A DNA stretch of 64,000 nt from Sinohyriopsis cumingii (GCA_028554795.2 CM068842.1:51949574-52013573), one strand, 5' to 3'. Shown: positions 13,086 to 27,300, numbered from the stretch's first letter. Notes: a model not told the origin generated them from the sequence alone. Translations and numbers: made by a program.

Positions 13086-14979
13086 AGGGCATGTCAGCAC
13101 GTTTACAAATTACCATTATCTTAAAGTACAGTCCACATTAGCTATGTTGTTTGCAAACAATCAATAACTTAATCTACAACAAACAATCATGGATACAAGT
13201 TAAGCACACAATATAGACATACATAACACTTAACTTTGCATCTTTTTATTTTTAAGACCGCTTGAAGTCAATTTAAATTGTGTCACGTAACCTCTACTCT
13301 AACACTTGAGACATTGAAGCAATCTAGCATATGTATATTATTATAAATATTAGCTGAAGCAGATTGAAGCCTTTGACCATATTTACCCACCAAGAATTAA
13401 ATTAATTGCTATTAGAGTATAAACAGCTTCCACGCGTGTTTCCAAATGGCGCTCATACATCTCGTGCAATCCTTGCAGCTGTAACTGGACAATATTACAA
13501 TACACATTAATCGGTCTCAGACGGAGAAAATCTCGAGCTCCATTTCTAATAAAGAGATATTTTGATACGAAAGCTTCCTGTACTTTTGTAAATTAAACTC
13601 AGGAATGATAAACAAGAAACCTGGCTAAATCAAAAAGAAAATAAAAATGAACGCACGTAGATCTGGAACACAAAGTCGAAAATCTCAATCATTGTTGTTA
13701 CATGATTTAGGTAAAATATTCGAAATATCGGAAAGAGAATTATAGAGAAAACATGACGAAGATATTCGTGTGTTTGGGAAGCACTAACGCTCTAAAATGA
13801 CATTGATGGACGAATGCGAGGGTGAAGACTGCTTTAATTTATGTTAAATATAGAGGAGAAATATATTGATCATTGTTTGTCTTGTGAACTTCTCGTCTAT
13901 GCCAAACACAAGGTCATGAAAGCACGCTAATATTACCGTACCGCTCATTTTTTTTGTATCATACTTTTGAAAAGGTGTGCTATTCTAAGTAGTTATCGGG
14001 CCTCGGTATATACTGCTAAATTTGTTAATCTGCTTGTTTTTGCGGAAGATGATTATTTTAAACCTTCGATGTATGTGAGTTTGAGCGTAAATGTTGACAG
14101 AATCATGTGAGAATTGTTTGATCGAAAAATCAAAGAATACTGAATATGACCACAAAAAAAATGAAAAAGTGATTACAATTTAGAGTTTCTACGTAAACAA
14201 CTTCTTGGCTATTATCATGGTGAATACCTATACAAATGAGCGTGATCTTAGATTTGCCGAGCGAGGAACTGCTGGAAAGCAGGAATGGTTGCATTTACAG
14301 ATGCCCTCTAGTTCTCCATGGATACAGCTGGGTAAACCCTAAATTGTTACGAGATTAGCATACATACTTCAATGAGCAAATATTTAAAACAAATTTTGAA
14401 CGCTGTCATTTGAGATATACATAAAGATAATAATCGTCTGTCGCGGGAAAGAAACTGATTTTCGAATAATGCAGATATTAAATTGACATGAAACTGATTT
14501 TGTGCACTTTTTATAATATTACTATAGCTGCAAATTCCATTTAACGCTTGATATTTATGAACTCTCGTTTGTGATGGTTTCTGGCCTGTCTAATCCTTCC
14601 TCATGTTAACAGTTCTAAATACTGAGTTTTCTTGCTTTATGGAAATGTTTTATTGCGGTCCTAACTTACATTAAGAATACTTTGAATAATTGATATCTAA
14701 CATGCCAGATAAATCTATGGAGCCCTAGACTATACTTTAAAAGGTGTTTTATTTTTATTTTCAAGAACTCTTGAAACTCCTTGACTGTCAGAGTAAATTG
14801 TAACCACTGGTTCATTATCTGCAATTACTGATGCGATGATTGATGTGTCAGAATTTATTATCTTATATTTTAGGTCTTGACTGAGTGTGAAAGGAAAAAC
14901 GCCAAAAGAGCATTTAAAGGAAGCAAACCTTCAGCGGAACATTCGACATTGAAGGCAACTATATGAATTGTGGAAGAAG

Positions 14980-15184
<205 letters not shown>

Positions 15185-15439
15185 TAGCGAATGTTTTCAT
15201 ATTTGAATCAATAACGAGAACCTCAAAAAATTAACTGGGAGTAAAATCAATTCTGCCATCCTTATTTGTGATTTCAATTTATTTTCTTTTTGCAGGATCG
15301 GAAAGACTTATATGCATATATCTTCATTAGAAACTACGGAAGATATTCAAAATTGGAGATGACACTTTTTTCCATTAAAGTTTGTATGAGTTAGAGTTAT
15401 CAAATAACATCAGTATATATTTTGATAGAGAAGTTTCTT

Positions 15440-16030
15440 AAGTAGTATTACTAGTGTTGTAGTAGCAGTCATGCTAGCATACTAAAACAGTATTGTCTTG
15501 CAATAGTCATACAAGCAACAGTATCTGTGTTGTACTAGTAGCCATGCTAGTAACAATATTTGTGTTGTTGTAGTGTGTGTGTGATATGGATGTTTAACGT
15601 AGCTTTAGAAAATTTCATTCATGTCGCTAGGATGTCTGCAGTGTGGTAGTTTATAGTGATGTCTAGCACTGGGGCATCATGCCGCAGACATGTAGCATGA
15701 TGTCCCACCCAGTCACATTATCCTAATACCAGCCAGACCCGTCCTAACACTAGCCTCTTAATGCTGAGCGCCTAGCGAGGCAGCTGTTAGTGCCATTTTT
15801 GATAAGTCTTTGCTAGAACTCAGCCGGAGTTCAAACCCGCGACCTCCCGCATCTGAGGCGGACGCTCTAACCACTAAGCCACCGGAGCGGTGTGTTGTTT
15901 TAGTAGTCATGCTAGTAACAGTTTGTGTTGTACTAAAAGTCACAATAGTAGCTGTTTTTGTGTTGTAGTAGTCATATTAGTAAAAGCATTTGTGTTCTAG
16001 TAGTCGTCGTGATAGCAACAGTGTGGTGGT
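15440..16030. repeat. Degenerate minisatellite interrupted by a SINE
   Basis: Imperfect copies of a roughly 30-bp unit resembling GTGTTGTAGTAGTCATGCTA followed by GTAACAGTATTT occur on both sides of the SINE at 15570-15890. The SINE therefore landed in an existing tandem array. Confidence 0.7.
15570..15890 (-). mobile_element. tRNA-derived SINE, family S2
   Basis: A minus-strand S2 copy with an intact tRNA-like head (CCGGTGGCTTAGTGGTTAGA on the minus strand) and a short GT/CA tail. TGTGTTGTT at 15561-15569 and 15891-15899 is a likely target duplication. Because the flanking minisatellite contains the same word, the duplication is less certain than for other copies. Confidence 0.88.
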
Positions 16031-17717
16031 GGTGAAATGATGATTGCAGCAGCAGATTTAAATGTCCTTATTGCTTCCATTACAACATTACTTCATACAT
16101 TTCAAGAAATATTCTAGCTAATCATTTTCATTTGAAGCTATATTTTGCCATGCTTTTAATTGTCTTTGAGGAAAAAGCCTACAATATTGTAACTAAAATG
16201 AATGTCGTTTATGTAGATACGAACCTAATAATAGAAGCTATTGTAAACACCTACAGTTTACCAGCTTTCCAAACTCACCTCTTGGGATGCATCCAGGATC
16301 TGGAAAATTTATCTGTGATATATTTGCCACCATGAAACATTGACAATGTTTTTATATTATATGTATTATTAAATTCGCTTCGTTCAATCCTTGAAGACTG
16401 AAGTTTGGTTGAAAGCAAATTTTCGTTTCATCGAGCAATCTGGGTTTGTTAAAGTTATTATGTTTAATGAAATGGGTGAGTCAGAAAAGGTGTATGATAC
16501 TTTTAAGGACACTTTGGAAGTAAGAACTTATTAATAAGATTACTTTTGGTTTTTTGCAAGATATTATGGGACAAATAATTAACGTCCGCCGGTATTATAT
16601 GGTTCCTTACTTCAAATTCACCTGCATATGTTCAATGTCGACAATATGAAACATTCATTGAGGATTAATCACATAAGGTAAAAAAAGACAAGATAAAATA
16701 AATTCCAACTCTGTTTTAGAGAAAATTACAAACATTTCAGCACGTTCTATGAATTTGTTTAGAACTTTTGGTTTGATTAAATTCTAACCCTTTTAATAAT
16801 TCCGATCGACATGACACGTTTGTTTCCACGTCAGTTAAATTTTAATTTTGTTTCAGCTGCCGAATATGCCATATGTGGCATTAGTGTTTCTGCCAAAACA
16901 CAGCCTTGATTCCCTGGAGAAATTGGTTAATTGACTGGCTGTTCAAATAAACAAGTTATCTAAACCCAATTGCTTGATTCCTTGGAAAGCCGAAAAGGAT
17001 TTATCAAATGAAAACCTTCTGCGAATTACAGATTTGAGAATTCTATTAATGTGAGCACTCGTAGACTTGGCAGTCTCGACCATTTTCTAGATTGGAGTTT
17101 AGGACTCTTACCAATTACATTCATCTAGCCAGTGTGATGGAACGTCTCAGTCTTTATGATTACTTATGGGTGTGATGAACATTCGCCGACTTTTAACACA
17201 GAATTATCAGGATAGGAAAAACAATATGGTATTATCTTCTATCTTTATCAGTCATGGTTAAAATATACACGCATAAGGTTCGACTATAAACAGTAGCTTC
17301 CAGTTGCTTCATAGAAATATCTAAGATACAAAGAAATTACTCGAAATAATTTTTTTTTGGAAAAAGTGACAAATGATAATCACTTTTCTGAGTTGCGAAT
17401 CACAATGAGATAGATTTTCAGAAACATTTATAAATCCTACCAAATAGGTTTCCGTGATCTACTGGCTTTGAATGTAATTGATTGTAAGAACAATGTCATG
17501 GAAATGCTAGATATCTTACAATCAAAACTGGCACTTCGAAACAAGGAGAGAAAAGTAAACGTACTGGATTCACCGTATTCATAACAATCAGACAAGCTGG
17601 CTTGAATAAAGAATAGAAATCTATGTAAGTAGATAACTATTTTACTGGTTTTTTTTAAATTTCATCATCAATTTTTGCATCACATTATCATTACTCTCTG
17701 AACTATAGGAGTTACAT

Positions 17718-17861
17718 GTTATCCTGATATAAATTATTATCGTGGTAGAAACTGTCAGTTGCCGAATCACAAAGCAAATAACGCCTGGATGGCAGTATGT
17801 AAGCTGTGTCAATCGGCAACTGATACATTATACCACGACAATAGTTTATATCACGATAAGC
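17718..17861. repeat. MITE-like fold-back, about 144 bp
   Basis: Two arms of about 48 bases (17718-17765 and 17813-17860) are inverted and roughly 85 percent complementary, with a loop of about 47 bases. Arm landmarks are CGTGGTAGAAACTGTCAGTT on the left and its diverged complement on the right. It has no coding capacity. It is probably a non-autonomous DNA transposon remnant; target duplications were not resolved. Confidence 0.6.
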
Positions 17862-18878
17862 TCAGAAAAAGAAATCATTTCACTCTTATAATTACAACTC
17901 TTTGTAATCTGATTTATGATTTTGTTTTGTTGTATAAAGATATTTCCTATCAGTTATAGAACTTTATTAAAGTTCATGAATTCTTTGCTGACGGCATCTG
18001 CTACGTAGCTATTTACAGAACATGAGTTTCTCCATCTGAAACGTAATAGCTACGTCAGCATTAAACAAATTCTACCAATGGTAGGCGATGTCAGTTTTTT
18101 TTTTGGACATTCCATATCAATGTCTTAATATTTTATCTAAACTGGCATATGCGATCTAAGTAGAAGGTCAATATTCAAAGCAAAGGATATGTCGTTTCTA
18201 TTGACATAAGAATGAGTCTTGGATTTTATGCTTTCATAAGTTCATTGTGACTTGGCCGAATTGATATTATCCAGACAAGTGAATAACCAATTTTCGTTTC
18301 TTGAAATATATTTTCGTGCTCATTAACAGTTTAGGCTACATACAGGAACTACTTACGTACGAAATTTAGACTATCGGTAAATGGTTATAGTGACGAGTAT
18401 TCAATATTAACACAGTGCAATGCATCGACCCGGAGAGGAGCCGAATCTATCTCCCGCCTACCCCCACATTGTAACTCTCAGAGTCGGCGTCTTACATTTT
18501 ACGACTGTTGGGTGAAATTGTTACAGTGTTAGTCTTTGACCCTCACTGCCACCACCACTCCAATTCCCTATATCCATTTACCTATAGTTTTAAATTCATT
18601 TGTAACAACCTCAATGAAAGTGCCTCAACATTCTTGACAGATTTTGCGTTTCCCAGCCTTTTGCTGCGTCTGGTCACATCATTATGTTCTGACCAATGGA
18701 AATATTCCCTACATTTATCAACTAATGCAACAGCAATTATTTAACAATATATGTTAGCACGGTCAAACATTTATGTTGCCATAAATTGAACACAGAATAC
18801 ATGTGGCGCATGATTGCATGAGTGCCGTAAACTGATACTGGAATACTTAATTTAGCCCAGTGTAAATAGTACGTTTAT

Positions 18879-18883
18879 CTCTC

Positions 18884-18936
<53 letters not shown>

Positions 18937-18963
18937 CTCTCTCTCTCGTTTTCTCTCTCTATC

Positions 18964-19036
<73 letters not shown>
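18879..19036. repeat. CT then TA compound microsatellite
   Basis: A CT run with few interruptions (18879-18962) is followed by a pure TA run (about 18966-19036). Frames through it are not genes. Confidence 0.96.
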
Positions 19037-19040
<4 letters not shown>

Positions 19041-19755
19041 CACCACCACCCACCCAACCCCTCCTTGTTTGTGTCGTCTGCCTTGGAAAAGAATCCGTAG
19101 ATCTCGAAAACAATTGGCCAGTTTATCTGACTTGCTGAAAATACATAATTATTTGAAGCGACGTTCGTCCTTTGTCAACCTTATTTCAGATATCTGATGC
19201 TTTGTACATTCGTCTAAAGGTTTGTCGTTTTTTTGAAGGTAACTTCTAATTGCCTTCAATACACATGACTCTTCTTCAAATCGTATTTCCAGCCCCGTGG
19301 CATGTGGAAACATTGAGTGTTAAGATGTTGCAGCTATTGAGCGTAGGACGTTATTTGCAGTGATTATTGGAGTCCGAGCACTCAGCTGGGTCTTAAATAT
19401 AATCAAATCCATAACATCGAACAGACGATTTGGACTTGTGTGGCATTAACATTTCCTGGTCAAATTAGTACTTCACTTAGCAGAATCTTTCTAACTGGCA
19501 ATTATTTTGTTTCAAGAATGTGACCTGCTGCCTAATAAGGATGGTAACATTAACAAATGTTATTTCGCTAAGTAATACCTAAGACATGTGACGACAATGC
19601 TCCATTTAACAATTTACATCGTCAACAGTTGAAGCTGTTGACTCGAACTTTTCTTGGTTTTACAGATGAATAAATTGTCGAATTTTACCACCTTCGGCTT
19701 TTTTCCGCCACTATCTCGAGTGCTTGCCAAATGGTTAAAAATGCTAGCAACATAA

Positions 19756-19821
19756 CATCACACATTGTAACAATACAGTAGTTTAATGTTACATTGTAAC
19801 AATAGAGTAGTTTAATGTTAC
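19756..19821. repeat. Two-copy 32-bp tandem repeat
   Basis: Two adjacent copies of a unit containing ATTGTAACAATACAGTAGTT, differing by about one base. A simple local duplication. Confidence 0.75.
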
Positions 19822-22800
19822 TTTTGGGTAGCATTCAATACTTGCTTAAGATAGTAATATATTATATTACATGGATCATGAGACAGACTGGAATCGAGCG
19901 TGATTTGAATAGCTGTATTTTTTTTTTCTTCTTTGTATTTCACTGATATATCTTTTAGTTTGTATTTGTCTGAATCCGAGTCTTGTTCATTTCGAGAAGA
20001 GTGGTTTTAATATGACATCTTAAATTCTATCATTTTAAATGCATTCTTCCGAATTCTGTATTGAATTCACAGTTGAGAAAAAGTACTTATTCTTTTTTCG
20101 TTATATCTTATATGTTAAATATGTATCTAAGAGAAATCCTCTTTCCTTTAGAAAGTATTATATAGAAGAGTATAATTCTAATTCATAATTTATAATTGCA
20201 TGTGCTCTATCTTCTAATTTTCCTTCAGATATATGCATATGTGTAATACTTAAAGAATACAAGTATTAAGTTTTCTGTGAAGCCGTCTTTAAGCAGAATT
20301 ACTTGGGTTCCAGGTTGAAACTCACTGATGTGTATATGATGATACCACTTGTGTTGATGAAAATGTATGGATAATCTGCAAACCTTTTAGTTCAGTTTTA
20401 GAAGATATTGTCAAGATGGCAGCACTTGTGATATTGCAAAGTTTAATCAAAATACTGATCGGTGGAGAAATAATACACGTCTGTCGATTGCAAAGTCTAT
20501 TAATGAGGGAGCAGATTGACAGGAAAAGTGCATTACTGAGATAATAAGAGGCCATACAGTATTAAACTCTACGCGATCTCAAGACTTCAACTAATTTATA
20601 TTCGAGAATGACATTCTGACAACACGTCCAATTCCAAACCGAAGAACAAAGTAACAACTAGTCCATAACAACCCATCTTATTAATACATTGATATAAACT
20701 GGCACACAGCTTTTTTCATCTACAGAAATGTAACATTTTTCTTAAACAAATGACAATAAAATAAAAACATTTTCTTGTTAATCACACCGACGTATGACAC
20801 AAAACCTTCAGGACAATTTTAACAGGAAACCTTTACACTGATTAGTTTTGCAATGACTCTAGCCATGTGAACGTTTTTAACAAATTGGCATATAACAAAG
20901 CAGCCCGTGTCTACACTCCTGGAAAATGTGCCATTTTGTCTAGCTTAAGTATGCAATTCCCTAAAGCTCATGACACAAGCAGTGCTGATGTAATTGCCCC
21001 GTCTGCCAATGATCATAATTCTGCCTTCCATGACGACAATAAATCAAAATTAAATGGTTGTTTATATGCAAGAATTTGTACATAAAATCATCGTCTTCGG
21101 AGACTATTAACTTTACCCGGCATAAGAGCTCTACACGATATTAGATATCTTGATTTCGACCTTCGAAGTTAACTCTAAGATTCATGATGACAAAGTATTA
21201 TGTTACAAGATTCCCAGCGAAGCAGGATACAACCATGTGGACTTGGATCACGCTAAAACATCTAACACAAGTAACGTTTATTTGAACTGCAAAATAATGA
21301 TAATTCAATATGTGACACCATAATTACACCATTATGTCCATCTCTCATAGATTAAATTATAACTGAATACCCTACCCTACTCTACTCATATGTGTAAAGT
21401 TCAATTATGGAAATAACAGTAACTTTCTTCAATAGGTACGCTCTAATCATGCAGTCTTTCAACAGATAGTATTGTTGTACACATTTTATCAACAAGATTA
21501 CTGTACGAATTTGTTAACAAATATGATCCATGTACTTTCATCATAACTATGAAGATATATTAGAGTGTTACACAATTACACTAGCTTTCTGGTTCAAAAC
21601 CTAATATATAATCAACACAGACGCTGTTATCGCGTTTCATCCAATTCTTCTAATATCGACAAATGGTTAAAGGGTGATCCCGTGAGGTCCATTCCTCAAA
21701 GCCCTGCTGAAGCCTTTATCAAGGACCTCACTATCAATACCCGTTGGTCAAGAACCTTTAGCCCTCAGATTAAGTTAACAAGTATTGTCCTTCGAACAAA
21801 CATACCACGGACCACAGTATCCGGGTTATACGACTGTTCGGAGTTCAACGACCCCCGTAATGGATACAACAATAACTGAGCCGTGAAATCCACGAGACAC
21901 ATTTAAGTGCGAATACAGTGATATCAATTAGGCATGCTTGCACATGAAGTAGCTTCTTTACACATTCAATTCTTTTTTCATAAGAACGAATGTATAAGAT
22001 TATTTGCTTTAATGTATTTTATATTCTATCGCATATCATGGCGTTATCTCTCATAGTTCTAATTTTGTAGGACATTTTAATTAATTGCGAATCAATCAGT
22101 TCGTAAGCAAATCCTTCACATAAAACTGATAGCAAGAAGGCATAATATTTCATTGCCACGTGCATGTACAGATGAATATTATTTCAATAAAGTGGCCACC
22201 TTCGTGACAAGACAAGTTATGTGTGTCGATTTATAGTGAATTATTACTATTTAAGTACTATATTTTTGGTTAAATGCACAGCGAGAGAGCTCGGAATAAA
22301 CGCTCCACCAATTTGGCTGCGCTTTGTTCGTGCTCAGTGAGTGAACAGAAATCACTATTTCAAAATTGCCACGGCTAAAGCAGCACACCGTAGATAACGC
22401 TATATGCTGCAGCGAAAACCATGTGCATTTATATTTATATTTAACGACGGTAGTATTGTGCATATAATTCCTCGACGCTGGACATTTCTGATGATGTCGA
22501 AACCTTTAATATGTAACGTGTTCTACGAAGAAACTCCACGATATATAGTCCAATAATTTATTGGCATATACGCCGAATAAGGAGATCTGGGAACTGAGTT
22601 TATTTACCTTGCAAGACTCCCGAATCTACACCAGGTGTAACAATACTCCGTTGTAGAGGAGGAGTCAATAAACTTCGAATTGTCATTTGTGTTTTGCTTA
22701 CTTAATTGTTAATTGCCATACAATTAATTTAATGAAGTCTCATGCCGCAGTGGTTCTAAGCCATGAATGAGGAATACAGCTTTGAGGCTTCTTGTTGATA

Positions 22801-22981
22801 CGATTCATTTTAATGATCTTCTGATTTTGCATCTCTTGGAATCCTCTGTGAAATTGTAATTCCAGAGATCAGATCAAGAAGTTATAGATCGTTGTTCAGC
22901 TCCAGGGCGTAGTCGCCCACCCTAAATGAAGTTGTGTGACGGCAGACCATCTTTTCTGCTACCACTAATCATCACATGATC

Positions 22982-23001
22982 GTGTGTGTGTGTGTGTGTG
23001 T
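22982..23001. repeat. Short GT microsatellite
   Basis: About ten pure GT units in otherwise unremarkable sequence. Confidence 0.9.
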
Positions 23002-23399
23002 AGATGACTTATAACAGAGAGCTATTATTTGTTGTTGATTGTCTTGAATTCGACTGACCAATATTACTCAGATTGGATAAAAACCTGTATATATATTTGT
23101 CAGATTTAAGTTACTCTTCATTCTAAGGAGTGTCGATCTTTTCTCGAAGTTTCCACAGGCTCAAAGGTAGCTTTATACATTAAATGGATTTGGCGCACAG
23201 AAACTCACCGTTAAGATAGTTCTGGAAGCATTCCTGGTTACGTTTGCAGGACAGTTATCAACAGGCTAAAACAAACCCTAATATATTCGTCTAAAAGTTG
23301 TAAGTCTTCCTCAATAATATTACTTATAAAAAGCTTTGAGACAAACAAGCAAGATCATACGAACGTCGTATTTTGATATGAATGTATTACTGAATTTTT

Positions 23400-25015
23400 T
23401 CAAATATGGTATTACGAATCTATGGTCTTAAACTATTTAACAGAAGGAAGCAAAATCAACAAGTTTAGTAAAACTCAACATGCAATTTATAACGCTAGAA
23501 TATAACACGAACATTTAAGAACAATATACACTCTTGTGAATATTCAATCCCAAATAATCCTAAATATCTGATCATAAATGCAAAAATATAGAATGTTCCA
23601 AAAATATTAAATGTGCGTATGTACCAATAATTTTTATATACCACAATGCTATAATCCCAAATGTCTCAATGATTCCATATTTGTAGTCCAGACGTCAACG
23701 AGCAAATTGTAATTAAAATGAAACATTTAAAAACATAATTCCTATCAAATAACAAAGTTTAACAACAAAAAGTTATTTCAACGATTGATATTAAAACAGG
23801 AACGAATAAATTTGTTTATTTCATAGTTGGTATAGTTTTCCTATAATGTGTGCTGTTTTATATTTATGATATGATAACGTGTTACATATCACTTTATATG
23901 ATTCTGATTGGTCCAAATAAGCCATTGAAATTATTTTGCAGTATTCTCTTTGCTGATTGGCCACAATCGTGGGAAAACTCTTGTAATCCCGCCTTCTGGA
24001 GTTTTTCGTTTTCAATGAACATTTTAGATGCCGTTGTTGACACGACTCTAAATATGGTATTGGGAAAATGGCCTCGTCTGTCTCAATGTAACCAATTTAC
24101 CACCACGGAGGCTTGTCATGTACAATATATCATAACATGCAGAGTGGATAATACCAAAGACAAGAACAATAACAACAAAAAGTAAAACAAAGGATATTGC
24201 TCAGTTCATAGCGGTGTGTGCGTTTGTGGGTGGGGACGGTAAACATGTATCATGGAATCCACTCTATAAACAAGCGTGGTTTAAATGTTAACTTAGAGAA
24301 GTAAATTAACTCACCAGACTGTTTACATAATAATGTGGACATAAACTGGTCTCCAAACCGACAGAAATGTATTCAACCACTGCATATTTACACCGCTAAT
24401 GCAATTCTGACTCAAAATGAAATCTGTTTACATATTCTGCAGTCTGCTGTTCCAAGTCAAATACTGCAAATATCCGGTTTCAAAGACATTACAGTAAATA
24501 TGGGAATTTCAACATCCAATAAACCGTCTTTCACATGAATTCGAATGATTGTTTCAGTGTAAAATATTATCATTATTTGGAAGAACGCTTGTTCTTGCAC
24601 GTAAAGTTTGTAAGAAAAGTATAATCTACTTTTCAATGTTAATACTATTTCAACCTTTTTGGGACGATTTTTTACGCACAACAAATGACAGGTGCAATGC
24701 CTGTCAGAATGAACGAAATTATTCGTTCTTCTTTCCATCTAAATAATTTCCATTTAAATAAAAACTATGATATAAAATGAGTCTCAAATGGGTAATGATT
24801 TGATATTAAATTTAAGAAACTCGTTGAATAAGGTCACGCTTTTGCTCGCCAAGGTTCCCTGCAGCTGGACATTACTCAGCTCGTTTCTTAAATTCAATAT
24901 TAAATCATTACCCATTTGAGATCCTCAATGTACAACAATATATAATCTTAAGACACAATAAAATTTCCAGAATGCGAGTCACACGTTCGCTTGCAGAACA
25001 TTATAAGTTTGCACA
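23400..25015 (+). repeat. Dispersed repeat family R1, copy 3, apparently split
   Basis: The first part (about 23400-23830) matches R1 landmarks, such as AATGTGCGTATGTACCAATA and ATAATCCCAAATGTCT. The terminal landmarks (AAGACACA then CCAGAATGCGAGTCAC and CAGAACATTATAAG) reappear at about 24935-25015. The sequence between, which includes a fold-back at 24782-24921, looks inserted. This reading rests on visual matching of diverged sequence. Confidence 0.4.
24782..24921. repeat. Fold-back with 39-bp arms
   Basis: Arms at 24782-24820 and 24883-24921 are complementary with about two mismatches, around a 62-base centre. The arm begins TCTCAAATGGGTAATGATTT. This is a MITE-like or hairpin-forming repeat with no coding capacity. 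The low mismatch count suggests it is fairly young. Confidence 0.75.
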
Positions 25016-25237
25016 TAAAGGCTAGACCTTGAGCTTCAGTAAAAACTTATTTATTACCTACAAACAAAAAACAATAAGGTACACACAAAAATTATATACA
25101 CCATCATGACCAAAGGTCAAGCACACACTATTAAAAATACATAACAAAATGTACATGTCATCAAGTCCTAACTATCTGACAGTCATCCAACTAAAATCTA
25201 ACACACACACACACACTTACATATATATGAAAGCTTG

Positions 25238-25240
<3 letters not shown>

Positions 25241-25317
<77 letters not shown>

Positions 25318-25353
25318 CATACATACATACATACATACATACATACATACATA
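25241..25353. repeat. TA then CATA compound microsatellite
   Basis: A pure TA run (25241-25312) changes to CATA tetranucleotides (to 25353). It lies directly beside the fourth R1 copy. Confidence 0.96.
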
Positions 25354-25354
25354 C

Positions 25355-25930
25355 TGTTACGTGTTTACGCTCTCATAAGCAGTAACAAAGAAAAAGTGAA
25401 AATAACAACCTTTGTAAAATTTAACAAATAATTTATTTCCCTGGAAAACAATTTATAAACGAGGAAAAGAACTTACGGTTTTAAGAATAAAATTCAAAAA
25501 TAATGCAAGAATTAAAATTTATTAGTCCTATTAACAAAATGTTCTAATGATTTTGAGTTCTTCGAGTCCCGACGAAAATCCCAAATGGAAGGCGATGGCA
25601 TATACTTTAGTCAGTATAGCGCTGACGTGTTTGCAGTTCTTTCTGAACCACAGAAGATAATATTCTGATTTTTTGAACTTCCGAGTACATTTTTAAGAAA
25701 TGTCATTGTCCAAGAATTCAGTATGAGCACTCAAATATTTCCAGGAAAATGAATTATATATCCACAAAATAAAGTTTCAACTCAACTGGTAATAAAACAC
25801 TAACGTCCAAGTTTTTAGAAGCACGACTGGCTACATTCTCTATAAACAAAGGTTATACACTAACTTGAGACGCGAAACAGATTCCTGGATGTGGGTCAAC
25901 CCTCCAGAATTTCGAGAACATCGTAGAAGC
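25355..25930 (+). repeat. Dispersed repeat family R1, copy 4
   Basis: It begins TGTTACGTGTTTACGCTCTC and shares ACAAATAATTTATTTCCCTG near the start. It ends with CTGGATGTGGGTCAACCCTC and a CCAGAATTTCGAGAACAT-like block, matching copies 1 and 2. Its centre is strongly diverged. There is no coding sequence. Confidence 0.5.
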
Positions 25931-26134
25931 TATTAACGTAGAAAGTCACTTAGTCCCAGTTAGCCTCAATTTCACTATTATCAATCACCCATTAAGAATG
26001 AATTTAAAGAAACAATTTGTTTACTTGATTCTCAACCAAGGTCAGGAACTAGGTCAGCTCTTAAATACAAAGCTCGGTGTTTACAACAAAATAGTATGGT
26101 CAAACTCATTTCTGGAAAATATCAAATATAATAC

Positions 26135-26140
<6 letters not shown>

Positions 26141-26184
<44 letters not shown>
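26141..26184. repeat. TA microsatellite
   Basis: A pure TA run that directly abuts the left arm of the palindrome at 26185-26366. Confidence 0.95.
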
Positions 26185-26188
<4 letters not shown>

Positions 26189-26249
26189 CAACTCTGTATT
26201 TATACAGCTTCGACTGCAACTTCGTAAAAACTCAATCACGTTTTCGTGT

Positions 26250-26301
<52 letters not shown>

Positions 26302-26366
26302 ACACGAAAACGTGATTGAGTTTTTACGAAGTTGCAGTCGAAGCTGTATAAATACAGAGTTGAATT
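26185..26366. repeat. Perfect 182-bp palindrome with TA centre
   Basis: The left arm (from 26185) and right arm (to 26366) are exact reverse complements over about 70 bases, joined by a TA run of about 43 bases. The arms include CTGTATTTATACAGCTTCGA. The perfection implies a very recent inverted duplication, gene conversion between arms, or an assembly fold-back. It sits at the left margin of the old element and could be a young transposon end pair. Confidence 0.9.
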
Positions 26367-26469
26367 TCGGGTTGGTGTCAACGATCATGTCTTCTACATC
26401 TATCCCACAGCACCTATATTATTTCGAGATCACATGATTGTATGAATCCTATGAGCTACATTATTCCTT

Positions 26470-27300
26470 GATAGACATCATAGTTGGGCCAGGATATATG
26501 GCGTACTCATCATTGTATCTTGGAAATCGAAAATCACGGTGGCGATGTTAACATTGTCAAGAATGTTTTTTCAATTTCACTTCCATCGATGGAATACCGA
26601 GTGCTGTGGAACAACGCCTTGATACCCTTGTTAACTATTCGAACTTGGGCATCAATGGGATAATTATTGCTATTCTACAGACTTTTCTCCTCAATTTCCA
26701 AGGAAGCCTCATGCAAAAGAAAAAGCCTAAAATTGTAATTACATTATTGATTCACATGGCCCCAGGCGGATACGAATAATACTGAAATATATTTTACTTC
26801 GATCATCCAACACAGGCACGTAAGTGACAAACCCGGTATCGGATGTATCTTTGAATTTTGCCATTGCTTTTACTTGTACATTATTGATTTATTCTGATAC
26901 CTTTAGTAGTATCATTATCTGGCTTTTGGACCAATATTACTGATATAAGTCAAAGTCTTCTAAACTTCATAATTTTCCCTTACGTCACATATACCGATTG
27001 CGCAATTGAATGGTGTCTTGCTCGACCGTTCTCATCTTCGTCCAAAAGTTGCTACTGCAATGATCACCAGCCGTATTCGAGATGATATTAGTACATTAGT
27101 GTGGTCCCAGCTGTCGATTTCTATTCGGCCTTCAACATGATCATATTTCAGTGTATACGAAGGTTGGTAAACACGCAGATAAGCATGGACAATTAGAACA
27201 AAATCACTATTGGTGTTATCATCAGTAGTCATTCGATCCAAAGACCACGTTTTGCGAATTCCTCAACCTCATCACCACGGTCAGAATCACTTGCATGCAA
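26470..27300 (-). pseudogene. Major capsid protein remnant, element 1
   Basis: Fossil part. On the minus strand around 26500-26720 the translation contains VRIVNKGIKALFHSTRYSID. This aligns with the NNGIMALFDSATYMIDGKNI segment of the capsid protein in element 3 and with the double-jelly-roll Polinton capsid family. The region at 27032-27241 may belong to the same or a neighbouring structural gene but is not assignable. It is decayed throughout. Confidence 0.6.

Noticed and set aside
22490-22700. Possible LTR end with AATAAA near 22669
   Set aside because: No paired repeat, no primer-binding site and no retroviral coding nearby.
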